A stretch of 64,000 bases of DNA, from positions 8,494,001-8,558,000 of the forward strand of contig CP075494.1 in the NCBI GenBank assembly GCA_021613535.1, written 5' to 3'. This DNA comes from Adineta vaga. Lineage: Eukaryota > Rotifera. The notes under the pieces are model-generated. The model saw nothing but the letters and a program-made list of their open reading frames with translations. It was not told where the DNA came from and did no database searches. A program made the translations under genes and the position numbers. Of this stretch, positions 26,568 through 38,500 are shown one piece after another (position 1 is the stretch's first letter; every line of letters starts with the position of its first letter).

Positions 26568-27572
26568 TTATTCCAGACTGATTCGATTTCTTTTATTGTT
26601 TATTTTTTCACTCTTCGAACGTACAAAGGTCAATTGTTTTACATCATTTCGAAATTCCGATGAAAATAAAAATTTCAAATAAAATTTCAATGTATAGATC
26701 GATGCTTCACACATTATACAAATCGTATTGAATATTTTCCATTGTTTTACTTGAGGATCCGTTTTTGAACAATGAGACAAACAACATGAATTCAATTCAT
26801 ATTTCCACATAATTTGTAAAACATTAATTGGTAGAATGGCCACAAATGTATAAATACTATAAATAACCAATATTAAAGAAAATGTTTGTTGTTGACGATG
26901 AAAAAATGTTTTTCTATGAACATTTTTATAACATCGATTATGAAATATATAGATAGTACAGAATATGCTGATCATACAAGGTGTCAAACGAGCAAGAATA
27001 TGTATGTATGGCCAAAACGAATAAAACCATTGCTGTGCATATGAATATACTCGACATGATTGACCAAAGATGATAAATGCATTAGAATCATAATAAAGTG
27101 AAAAATAATAATGAAGTATAAAAATAATCAATGAACAGTGTGTTACAGTAATTTTAATTAAAATACGTTTATGTGTAAAATAGGAATGAGTTCGTTCAGG
27201 TTGATAAATGATCGAAATTCGATCGAGATTTAGTTGTGCAAGTAGAAGAAGTGAAATAAATCCAGTTCCGCTAACAAATGGATAAAAGAATGCACAATTA
27301 AGAATTCGACGTGGATCAGTTACAAAATTAATAACAGCAAGCCAATCCCAAAATAAAAATACTAAATAAGTCAATTCCGTAATTGAAATAAAAATAAAAT
27401 ATGAATAAGTTGGATGAAAACATTTTCGTTTTGAATTTAATATTATTGTTATTATTATTATTAGATGACCAGGAATACCAGCTATTGGAAAACAAAATGC
27501 ACCTACTTTCCAGATTAATTTATCTATATCAATACTATTCAACACACATCTCGTTGATGAATCGTTCGTCAT
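26568..27572 (-). CDS. 7TM G-protein-coupled receptor, 334 aa
   Basis: Intronless, ATG at 27572. The N-terminus has an NDSS sequon. TM1 reads AFCFPIAGIPGHLIIIITII, and six further hydrophobic segments follow. TM3 ends NLDRISIIYQP, a DRI variant of the class A DRY motif. The conserved Cys pair is plausible (NCAFFYPF before TM3, SCRVYSYAQQW in the second extracellular loop). The third cytoplasmic loop is short and His/Arg/Gln-rich (VHRKTFFHRQQQ), and the tail is basic. The layout resembles the FMRFamide/thyrotropin-releasing-hormone-like receptor expansions seen in rotifers, but the ligand cannot be read. It is not a close copy of the receptor at 5980. Confidence 0.87.
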   Translation of the reverse strand: MTNDSSTRCVLNSIDIDKLIWKVGAFCFPIAGIPGHLIIIITIILNSKRKCFHPTYSYFIFISITELTYLVFLFWDWLAVINFVTDPRRILNCAFFYPFVSGTGFISLLLLAQLNLDRISIIYQPERTHSYFTHKRILIKITVTHCSLIIFILHYYFSLYYDSNAFIIFGQSCRVYSYAQQWFYSFWPYIHILARLTPCMISIFCTIYIFHNRCYKNVHRKTFFHRQQQTFSLILVIYSIYTFVAILPINVLQIMWKYELNSCCLSHCSKTDPQVKQWKIFNTICIMCEASIYTLKFYLKFLFSSEFRNDVKQLTFVRSKSEKINNKRNRISLE

Positions 27573-28232
27573 TCAATCTATCTAGTCGTGTGAAAATGAA
27601 GCGTTACACACTCATGTTTGGAATGTTAATAGAAATGGTAATGTTTCACATTTCCAAATTCTGAATATTGATCTCATTGGAGGATTATTGAGAGAATTTA
27701 TTTTAGGAAAGTGAAACCTTTTAAGAGACAAACAAAAAACTAAAAGCTCTTTCAATCATCGAACATTTAAAAAAATAATCCTTGATTATTATGTTATGTC
27801 CAAACACGTTTTGTCAACACTAACAATTGCATATCGATGTTTAACTATTTTCGAATTCTTTCTTTCTTTTTTTTCTTCTTCTTATATTCGATTTGAAAAT
27901 GAAACAAAAAGAAATGACTTAATCTACGACATTTATTAATTTGACCTTCTTATCACGACATGAATACATTTCATTTTCTTGATCCATATGTCTGATTTGA
28001 CTTTCTTTCTTTTTTTTTCATTATCAACGTCACACACACATATGTAAATTTGGCATCATCACAAGAAGTCTTTACTACATTGCTTTGCTTTGCTCTCTCT
28101 CTCTCATCTGATTGTTTGTTTAACATGTTCGTCGTTTCTATCACAATTCATTCGTATTTTAACACACACTGATGGTAATATTTTCTCATTTTTTTTACAC
28201 GTTCGAAAGTTGATTGCAAGCCACAACCCGAC
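27573..28232. other. Divergent intergenic region
   Basis: 660 nt between the divergent GPCR (-) and the PDZ-like protein gene (+). CT-rich stretches at about 27857-27885 and 28090-28110. Probably both promoters; no specific site recognised. Confidence 0.45.
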
Positions 28233-30605
28233 ATGACGGATAACAATGATTTCGCGCATATTCAACGTCTGAATAGTACTATAATGGCGAAATGTGAATG
28301 GACATCATCATTAATGGGTATGAGACAAACGGGTGAAGAAGTTCATCATCGTCGAACTAAAACACATCGAAAAGCGAATGCATTTTTACAAGAACTTCTT
28401 GATCAACGAAGTGATGGAAATACAGTCGATGATGATGGTGTTACTGATCGATATCATAGATTTCTTCGAACAAAATCAAATTTAAATGATGATAGTCATG
28501 TCTTGGATGAATTTGATCGACGATTACGTGCGTTAAATAATAATCGATTATTAAAAGATTCAAAATCTATCGATACAGGATTAAATTCCATACGTTCACA
28601 AATAAAACCTAATATGAAAGATCGAGTATGAAGATAGAATAGAGAAAAAAAAAGTTAATAGTTTATATGTATTTTGATGATATTTTTAGTATTGGACGTC
28701 GTCGAAATCAACATTAGACAGTAATCTCTTATCGAGTATACCTTCTCAAGGTAGTCAAACGAATATTAGATCAAATGCTATCGATCATCAATCATCATCG
28801 TCATCATCAGAAGATTCTACTACAATTTCACAGAAACCTAGTACACGACGAGTTGATAATCTTGAAGAAACGGAAATAATCTCAGTACCTTCAATGTATC
28901 GTGATATAACTCAACCACATGTTCAACGAGATACTGATCGAATGGAAGAATCTGCTATACCTTCTGTACATTATCCATCGACGAAAACTTTACAAAAATC
29001 AAATGTTCTACGAATGGACAGCAGTGAAGATGCCGAGGAATTGTCTACATCCCTATTAAACCGTTTCATCGCTCAGTCACATATTCAACAAGATCTTGAT
29101 CAGACAAGAAAATCTTCAATATCTTCTTCAAGTTCTTCAGCAACAACGAACATATACGGTTCTAAAGTTCAACAAACAAATGAAGATGATGTTACGGAAG
29201 AATCTATCAAACCTTCATTACTTCGTTCTGTGACGAACTCACAAGTTCAATATACAAATGATGATAGTGGTAACTATAGAAAAGAAACATCGATACCGTC
29301 TTCATATCATACAACAACAACAAAAATCAAACAGAAATCTAATGTACAACATGCTGATAGTAACGAAGAGACGGAAACATCTTTTGTATCCACTTCGAAA
29401 CAATCAACAATAAAAAATTCACCAAAACAATTAGTTCAACATACTGATGATAGTGAGTATATAGAAGAAAATTCGATATCTTCTGTAATTTCATCAGCAA
29501 CAAAACCGTTGCATGAATTACAAGTTCAACAACTCGATAGTAATAAATCGATTGCACAATCCTCAACATCTGCTGTACAACGATCTATTAGAAAGCCTTC
29601 AAATACTGGGAAAACGATTGATACTAAACATGTTGACGAATTTTCGAAGAAAAGATTACCTAAATCACAAATAGAACACACTGATCCTACTCGAGAAAAT
29701 TCAGAGACATTATCGTCATCAATACAGGTGCCATCAAAAACCTTATATAGACCAGTTGCTCGTCGCGCTGATGGAAGTGAAATAATTTCGACTGTAACAG
29801 CAGAAAATCCAATACGCAATACTTCAACAACTAATTCACTTTTTAATCAACGTTTTTTTCCACGCTCTTTATTATCACATGAATCAATTAGTTTGAATTC
29901 AACAAAAAAAAATTTATCATCATCTTCACCACCGCCAATGAAACAATATGACAATACTCAATTGTTCTATTTACTGGATTGTATAGAAAACGAATGTACT
30001 CCTAATGATTTTACTCAAATACTTGATCAATTGAATCTATCATTTGGTCAAGTATCTAAAATAGATGATGATACAGCGGTACACAATGATGATAATGACG
30101 ATGATATGACCAGAGAAAATATGACTATTATTCCAAATTTATTTGATGAATCATATTCATCGCAAGATTATTATACGACATTCATTGTAAATATTGATGA
30201 TCCACGAAAACTTTCTCTTTATACAATGACAATTAGTACTGTGCAATTGAGTCCATTTCGTATAATTCCATATTCTATTCTTATTGGTCATCGTCCTTTT
30301 CTTCAACATTCAAAAGATACAAATTTCAAACGATTTCGTTCACAACAATACAATTATACCTATCAAGTAATCGCCGTTGAATCTTTTACAAATATGGAAC
30401 GTATTCAAATGAATGATATTATTTTGAAGGTAAACGTTTTATTCAATATATTCTTAAATAATTAAAATAATTTTTCGTTTAGATTAACGATCAATCCGTC
30501 TGGAATTTAACTATCGATGTTGTAAGAAAAATCCTGAGAGAATCCAACCAACAATCAAATAAATGTTCACTAAAACTTGCTCGACTTTGTCAACCATTTA
30601 TTTAA
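28233..30605 (+). CDS. PDZ-like protein with long disordered repeat linker, 751 aa
   Basis: Three exons, 28233-28625, 28690-30429 and 30483-30605, all phase 0. Residues 1-130 are charged with helical stretches (LDEFDRRLRALNNNRLL). Residues about 175-490 are Ser/Thr-rich and made of degenerate units of about 30 residues, each opening with a VQHTD-like phrase. The C-terminal 120 residues look like a divergent PDZ domain, with GRPF-like-loop replacement IGHRPFLQ and the closing strand-helix MNDIILKINDQSVWNL followed by VRKILRES. That ending resembles PDZ domains of the Dishevelled type, and it spans intron 2. No DIX or DEP domain is visible. A scaffold role is inferred; identity unknown. Confidence 0.75.
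28900..29800 (+). repeat. Degenerate tandem peptide repeat inside the PDZ-like protein
   Basis: About nine to ten imperfect units of roughly 30 residues. Each contains a V/I-Q/E-H/Q/Y-T/A/L-D core, then an acidic patch (EE/ET), then a Ser-rich stretch and Lys. Examples of cores are VQQTNEDD, VQYTNDDS, VQHADSNE, VQHTDDSE, VQQLDSNK and IEHTDPTR. DNA identity between units is low, so the duplications are old. Confidence 0.6.
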
Positions 30606-30891
30606 ATTTCTTTTTTTACAGAATATAGTTTGTTTTATCTAGAATAAAAAGTGAAAGAATACTAAATGATCAGGAAAATAAGTTATCAAACGTAGTTTTT
30701 ATCCTAAGATTTCGAAATGCTTATACATCACTAGTATGCTTTTCATTTACTCGGCTCGGAGGTTGTCTTATGACTCATCGAACTCATTTTACCCAATAAT
30801 TTCTCTTTTCTGTCGTAAAGAAAGAAAAACTCTGGGAAAAAACAACTATTTATATTGAGTGTCATCTGCTATCGTCATTTAAGATACAGAG

Positions 30892-31626
30892 ATGGAAATT
30901 TTGAAAATATTGCATGATCACATTGAAAATAATCGAACTTCTACTATTCCCAATGTCGAAATATTTTCAAATATATTAAGCAATGCTGAAGAGCAATTAA
31001 TAGCTGATTGTCAACATCAAAATAATGAATTACATAATGATCAATGCACAGTGCGTTGCATCGATCTTGAAGGTCTTGATGGCTGTGGAAAATCGACATT
31101 AGCAACTGAATTACAACAACAATTAAATGGACGTGGAGAAAAATCACGTCTCTTATCAACACCACCCAGTCAACTTCTTCCATTTCGATCTTATTTCGAT
31201 GCACAACCAGAATCAATACGTCGTGCATTCTATAATTTAGGAAACTTAGTTGTGTCCTATGATTTAAAACAACAACAACAAGACACAATTAGTATTCTTG
31301 ATCGATATTGGCCATCGACAATAGCTTATCAATTAGCAAAAGTCAATGAAAATACTCACATAAATATTTCATGGCCAAATTATTTAGTTCAACCTGCATT
31401 GATTATTTACATTTATGTCGATGAAAAAGAGCGGTGCCGACGTATTGCTCAACGATCAAATTCTATACCTGTGACGTTAGAAGAAAAACAACTAGCTGCG
31501 CAAGAAACATTTCGTCATCGACTTGATTTTATCTATCGAAATCATATACCTAATCCTCATCTACATGTAATTGATGGTAATAGACCAACCTTGGATATTG
31601 TTAATGATATTCTTAATTTACTTTGA
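30892..31626 (+). CDS. CMPK2: UMP-CMP kinase 2 / thymidylate kinase-like nucleotide kinase, 244 aa
   Basis: Nucleoside monophosphate kinase of the thymidylate kinase fold. ATG at 30892, intronless. The P-loop is EGLDGCGKSTLA (about residues 60-71). The region PESIRRAFYNLGNLVVSYDL is characteristic of CMPK2 rather than ordinary dTMP kinase. ILDRYWPSTIAYQLA provides the DRY/W substrate-site motif, and the LID region is ERCRRIAQRS. Vertebrate CMPK2 is a mitochondrial enzyme of about 450 residues that phosphorylates UMP, CMP and dUMP. This protein has only about 55 residues before the kinase core and no obvious basic mitochondrial presequence, so cytosolic location is possible. The intronless state is notable in this neighbourhood. 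Confidence 0.87.
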   Translation: MEILKILHDHIENNRTSTIPNVEIFSNILSNAEEQLIADCQHQNNELHNDQCTVRCIDLEGLDGCGKSTLATELQQQLNGRGEKSRLLSTPPSQLLPFRSYFDAQPESIRRAFYNLGNLVVSYDLKQQQQDTISILDRYWPSTIAYQLAKVNENTHINISWPNYLVQPALIIYIYVDEKERCRRIAQRSNSIPVTLEEKQLAAQETFRHRLDFIYRNHIPNPHLHVIDGNRPTLDIVNDILNLL

Positions 31627-32310
31627 ACAATAAAATTATTACGAATGTAGTAATGTGAAATACTTGTTGATTGATCAAACAATTAGAACTAGAAAGACAG
31701 CATTTGTTTTTCATTGAATAGCAAAAAAATGTTTGTTTTTTCCTACATTCATATACTCTCGTGCACTACAGATCTCAAAATCCAACTGATTGTAAAGAGA
31801 AACGTGAAGTTTTGAAGAATTTACTAAGTTGAAGTATAAAGATTTTGAGACAGTATTTCATTCAAGACTAGTAAAGATAGGTAGCGTTGAACAGATTCAG
31901 ATGTTCTGTAATCATGCCATCGATCTCACTTATCTGGCACACTCATTCATCTCTTTGCTATCATTTCGGATTCGTTGATCTTGTCTTGATCTCCTTCAAG
32001 ACGTAACAATATATATATATATATACTATGGAAAAAGTCCTTTCATTAGCACGCACAACGATCAAAATTTCGATGGATAGAAACAAGCAAAAGTTTCTCT
32101 TCACATATATTAGATAAATACAGCAAAAAAGATGAATATGTTTTTAGCAATAAAATATACATAAGCAAATTTGAATTCAATTTGTTATTTTCTGTTCAAA
32201 TAATAATGACTCAATATATTTTCTCTTCTATTTTTGATGAATAAAAATTGTTCAACAGAAATACAATTGCACTTTATTTAACTAGTTTTGGTTTCTGAAG
32301 ATGCTAGTAT
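31627..32310. other. Convergent intergenic region
   Basis: 684 nt between converging CMPK2 and the second nuclear receptor. Contains a short AT repeat at about 32010-32026. No coding potential seen. Confidence 0.45.
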
Positions 32311-34073
32311 CTAGTCCGAAGACTCGCATATTGGCCACATACTTTGTATCAATGGGTCCATTTTTTGTATTTCACCTGTTAAGTTGTATATGTATGATTC
32401 AGCCATGAAACAAACACGTTGTGTCCAAAGTAGATCTCGAATAAGTTTATTATAAAATCTCACCGCATGTACTTCCGATGGAGAGCGTGACAAAAAATAT
32501 TTCCATAGAAGTTCAACATAAATATTTTGAGCAGCAAATATGGATAGTGTATCATCATAAATGCGGTCCATATCTGTATCATTTCGATATCGATTAATAC
32601 CACTGGATAAATTTATAACGACCAAAAGCAGTTGAAGTAACATGCGATCACTGGTATATGAATGTATCACTGTTATACATTTGATAAGTTCTCTAGAAAG
32701 ATCAGCATCGTATAAAATTGATACAGAATCCAACAATGATTGTGATATATTGGAGGAAAGTGCTGCTTCATTAATAGTAAGTGCTAGACAAAAATGATTT
32801 CTAACTAAACGTATTTTATCACTAATCGATAATCGATCAAATTCAGGTATAATTTTGAAATATTTAATTAAGGCAACTTGTCGTTCAGTATAATCGTTGA
32901 GAAATGTATGTAAAGAAGTATGTCTGACTCTTGGAAATGCCGGACTTTGTGAGACTTTTGTTGCTATACAAGTTCGTTCATAGGCACTGAAGATATTTGT
33001 AAGACTCGTTTGATCAAATGGAGATATACATTGAGATGAACCATTTGACAAAAGCAATAAGTTTGACGGTCGAATCTATGAATAATAAAGATCATATAAA
33101 CGTTATCTCAATGAGTAATACTGATATCTAGTTATCAATAACTCGGTAACGAAATATAAGTCCTATAGGCAGAAAATTTTTAAAGTGTATCAAAAATAAG
33201 AAATCATATAGCATAAATAGTTATATTCAAATATCAAGCGTATAATTATTTCGTACTTGACGTACATCTGGATTTAACAATCTCATTAACAACAGTATCG
33301 AAACCGTCTAATCATATTTAGTTCTACATAGAATAATATCATAAGAAAATAGGAATATTACTTGTCGTTTTTTTTTCAGCAAACGTTTTTTGATTAAAAT
33401 CAATGAAATGAATTATTGTTTCTTGGACTCAAGCATTGTTTAACATTAAGTTGAACAATATTGCCATCTTAACATAAATAGTTTTACTTCTCATTTGTCA
33501 CATTTTCTATTAAAATACTCTTAATAAATTCTCCTGTTACACTTCCTACGATTAAGCTAGTATGTCAATCTTATCAAAGTATTTTAACGTTATTTCTCAA
33601 TCTACTTCTTTAAGTATAAAAACTTGTACTGTGTTTAGAGAAATCTATTTGATAAATAAGATTATTTGTTTCATACCAGGCCTACTTTTGTTATCGAAGT
33701 ACATTGGGAACGTTTTTTTCGATTTTGTTCTACCAATTGTTTTCTTGCTTCTCGTTCTGCTTCTGATCGTATCAAGGATTTTTGCATTCCAGTTCGAAAA
33801 CATTTTGCAAGACGACAACAATTACAGAAACGACGTGATTTATATGTTACCGGACAATCACCATCTTGCTGACATATAAAATCTCGTCTCTACAAAGAAA
33901 AAAAAATCTTCTCCGAGTCATAATTATCTATTTATGAACAATGTACTTACGCCAAGTTTAACAGCATTTCGACGGAAAAATGCTTTACACGGTGCACATG
34001 TTGGAATAGCAAAATTGATTCCAACAGCAGGAGCATCACATACCAAACATGGGCCGAGTGCTCGAGATGACAT
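32311..34073 (-). CDS. Nuclear receptor with atypical P-box (CAPCKAFF), 366 aa
   Basis: Exons are 34073-33951, 33889-33677 and 33075-32311, all phase 0. The ATG is immediately followed by the DNA-binding domain. Finger 1 begins CLVCDAPAVG and ends [11 protein letters not shown] (C-x2-C-x13-C-x2-C). Finger 2 is CQQDGDC-x9-CNCC followed by RLAKCFRTGMQ. The P-box CAPCKAFF differs from canonical CEGCKGFF. A divergent ligand-binding domain of about 250 helical residues follows. The 601-nt second intron is long for this locus; the donor could be GTATGA at 33671-33676 (used here) or GTAGGC a few bases upstream. It shares the finger style and hinge sequence (KSLIR.E.ER.AR) with the receptor at 23288-24916, so the two are likely old paralogues. 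Confidence 0.86.
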
Positions 34074-35520
34074 GCATATATATTCGAAAACAGTGATTTA
34101 ATATCTAATTAAAATGTGATAAAAACAGATTTGTCGATTTTGTGTAGATATACAAATAGAATGTTATGAACTTCATTCGTTTTCCAAATGGTGATTAGTT
34201 TTCTTTGCATGTAAAAAATAATTGGTAAACAAGAGAGACAACTATTTAGAAGATATTATATTCTTATGTTGATAGGAATCATTTTCATATTGTTAGATGC
34301 GATCGCAAGAATAAATGTTAACAGTTACCTTATGAGCATATGTATCTTTGGTTACAATAGCATTTGGTCTTTTTTTCTCTACGTAATTAGATGAATATTA
34401 TGAAGAAGAAAAGCAAACTAAATGAAATTTTCAAGTGAAATTAATGCATGACAGAACACTTCAACTTTCATATATGAAAAGTTTTGTAAAAGGAAATTCG
34501 ATGTAATATATTACGACAAAGATTCGATTGTCTCGAAAAGAAATGCGAACTGCTCTATATGTTAAATCTAATAATTCAATTGCATGGCAAAAAGTTATCT
34601 TCTTTAATGACTTTTAAATATGAGTGGATATTAATATTTCATGAGAATTATCAAGTGTGAACGAGAAAAAATATCGAATAGAAAAGAGCAGTGTGTTCTA
34701 GTTATTTCTTCTGTAAAATGAAAGATAAGGACAAAAAAATGAACCACTATAGCAAAAAAACAATATAGAGACTTTTCTAAAAGGAAATAAATACACAAAA
34801 TACCATTATATAATATGAAAACATGTTTCAAAGATTTTTTCTTGTCAAAATAAATTGAACTGAATGAATACTTACAAAACTAAAAGTATTGATTAATAAG
34901 CTTATCTATCGATAGATAGTTTTACATAATCAGAATGCGTTTTGAAAAGAATATTTTGTAGGAAGAAGAAGCAGTGCTTTATCTTAAATAAAAGAAGGAA
35001 AAAAAGAGTTTCTTTGAATATATCTTTCCATGAAATGATCTACTATTTTCTTATGTTTTTATTACAAAAAGAGAAGAAAAGAACAAAATGTGGCGCGACT
35101 GTAGAGAACATTAATAATAATAATAAACGACAATTAGAGAACGAGAAAAGATGAAATTAATTTGGGAAAAAAAACTAATTGATTAACTTTTCGTTTGTTA
35201 CACATAAAGACAAAGGACAATTCAGAGAGAAAATGCACATCTCGATTTCATACGTACACATCGACAAAAGAAAAACAAATTTCACTATAGAGAAGAAAGA
35301 TAAGAAGAAAATACTTTTATTTTATTTCATAGATTTGCTTTGTTTTAGTTTTGTCATTAAACAGTCGGGAAAATCATGAAAGAAGTGATAAGTAGAATAC
35401 AAAACAAGAAAAAAAGAAACATGAGATGTTTATGACAAAAAGCAGAATATTTTTTTGCCAGTTGGAAATCTTCTTCTCTCGACTTATTACCGGTTCTTTT
35501 ATTATCGAACATTACTAAAT
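34074..35520. other. Intergenic, 1.45 kb
   Basis: Upstream of the nuclear receptor and downstream of the Q-rich gene. A-rich sequence near 34940-35400 creates three Lys-rich false open frames. No gene or repeat recognised. Confidence 0.5.
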
Positions 35521-38500
35521 TTAAGGTGTTGTCCGCATAGAACTACTAAGACGATGAACCGATGAAGATTTCGATTGTTGCATTCCTTGTAATTGAGCGA
35601 GACCTATGGAATTGGATGACTGGGATAGATTCGACGAGCTTTGACTTGGTTGCCGTGATGACATTTGAAAGACATTTAATGTAGCATATTGAAAAGCAGC
35701 ACGAGCTTGTTGTGTCATACTGACAAGTTGTCGAATTACAAGATATGCTCGTTCAAAGACTAAAGAAAAGAAGAGATCAGACATTAATTATCTACGTAGT
35801 TCTTGTATCGGAATAGGAAGAGTTCTTCTTGTTTTAATGCACGCTAAAAGACTTCAATACCATTATAAACCAGAAATAAATCGCAGACGCGAGTTATTGA
35901 AATCAAAGGTATTCAGTTAAAGTTTAACATGACACTGCGCTAGAGGAAGTTCGAAGACTCTCAGATTACATCGACATCAGGAAATCTTCTGATGTTTAAT
36001 TACGATAGAACAGAAAAGCAAAGTTGCAGATCATTATTTGTACGAAAATTTAATTATTACATCCTATATTCTAGTAAAATATTCAACATAACAGAGTAAT
36101 AACCAATGTTAGTCAAAGTATGGTGCGAATCAATACAATTATCTTTTCTGACATGATCGAGTACTTGAAACTCTTTTGTCATGACTCTTCACGATAAACA
36201 TACAGTTCAAGTTCTTCTCCCATTCTTAGATTAATATACTCGACGATCGATAAGAACTAAATAAAATTGTAATGTAAATATTCATTCAAATTCGATACTC
36301 ATCCTTATCCTATTAGCATATTTTTATCGTTGAAAGATCTTGCTAATTGTTTTCATTATAATCAAGCTCTTTTTCTATTAAAAAAACTTTATCTAGGGAA
36401 AAATAAGTTTACTCAGTCGGAAAATCTTGAAAGATTTGAACATCATGAAGAATGATTAATAAAAAAACAACTGCCTTTCCTTTCCTTAATGTCATTTTTC
36501 TATATATTTATATAGAAGTAAGAAATATACAGGTTAATACACAGATACTTCATGATAAGAGTTTTTTTCGACATCTAGATAAAACTATATCAACAAAAAC
36601 GTTTCATTAGAAACTTTAAGAACATTTTTGATAGAGATTATATTTCATCGATAAAGTTTTTTTTTCAAATATCGAATATATTAAAAGTGTCTATTACTGT
36701 CAAGTTCGAACTTAGTGTTCTCTATGTACTTATATATAGTAATAACATGTTCAGAGAGGAAATAATTAGCGAGATAATACAATAAGTAATTAACATTAGA
36801 TGTGGTTATGTAAAATTCTATAAAAAGATTCAAAAATGAATTTTTCTCTCGATTTGATACTATATGAGGAAGAAAAAATTGAGAATGACAATTCTTATTT
36901 CATTTACCTGCTTGTAAAATAGTTTCATTCATATAATATGAAGGAAAATGTTCAGTATTTAATCGTAATTTTATTTCTTCTTCTTGATGAACATGTTCAG
37001 CGTTAGCAATTGTTTCTCTCCATGATTTAAAAACAAACATTAAATCTCGTAAACGTAATTCTGGTCGTCCTGTTGCTAATAAATCATAAACATGACTTGC
37101 CTAAAATGAAAAAAGAAAAATAGCAAACAATAATTTCTAATAAATTAGAAAAGCATCAATACTTACAGTCACTTCTACTTTTTTACATTTAAATATAAAA
37201 TATTCAGGTACAATTAATATACGTGATGAACAACAATTGGCACCAGTGAGATTTACTAATGGTAAATTCGATGATGGAAGCGATGAAGAATTTACATTGA
37301 GATAATTTTGTACCTAAAAAATAAAATCAATGATATTTTATGGATGATAAATTAGAAGGAGAAAAATTTCAGATTTGTATAATCGATATTAAATGAAAAC
37401 AAAAGGGAACAAAATAAGAAATTTCAATGTTAAGTTATAATTCTTATAAATGTATTTGTAATGAAAAATTTTCATGAATCACTCAGCATACTTAATGAGT
37501 TTATCTTCGGTACAGATCTTTTATGTCTCATTGTATGATATTGAATGAGTTCAAATAGAGATTAACATCTTGAATATCTTTTATGTAAGTCTGATACTAC
37601 TTGAAAATAGCAATCAAAGGATCTATAACAAGTGGATTCATAACGTAAAACTAACTGTTATTATCATCGAATGTAATATGAATAGAGTCAAGCTTACCCA
37701 TCGTTGTTCTTGTATGAGCGCATTAAGTTCATCGAAACCACGATAACAAAGTTCATTTAGATTTTCCATTAATTCTTGCATGTTCGACGGACAACTTTTC
37801 GAAGGTGACTGTGGAACAGCAGATTGTTGTGGTTGCTGTTGACGCATCGATTGTCTCTTTGATTGTACATTTACATTGGAATGAATTGTCGGTTGTTGCC
37901 AGGGTGATTCTGGTGTTACTGGTGTTGAAGCTGCTGCCATTGAAGCGAGAAAATTAATATTATCATGAACAGCACGTTGTTGTTTATCGATATTTGTTGT
38001 TGATTTCGATGTAGGAAAATTAAATATTGAAAGAGACTCATCAGAAAAGAATTTGTTAACTGTTGGTGCTTGTGTTTGTGATTGTTGTTGTTGACTTAGT
38101 TGAATAAGTGCATCATCAATAGAAGATGAAGTTGATGATGATGCTGATGATGATGATTGACGATTATTAGATGCTGATGTAGATGATGTTTTATTTGATG
38201 ATGGTTTTGCTGAAGCAAAATCTATGAAAATAGTATTGTAACAGTTTGCAATAGCAGATTATTGAGAACTAAACTAATTCGTTCGATAAATAAAGATTAG
38301 AGACACTTGGGATTCTATTTATCACTTTATATTGTTTTCTCACGAAATTTTTCATTTCTTTTTAATATATTATTAGATTTAGAAATAAATAAGTAGTTGC
38401 AACAACTAACGAAATCAAAAAAGTTTTCTATCTCATTCATCTATCAACTAATACACAATAATAGTCGTTTTAAGATTTTCTCTTTCTTTTTCTTTTTCGT

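Noticed and set aside
33562-33879. 105-codon plus-strand frame
   Set aside because: It overlaps the zinc-finger exon and long intron of the minus-strand nuclear receptor, which has clear domain evidence.
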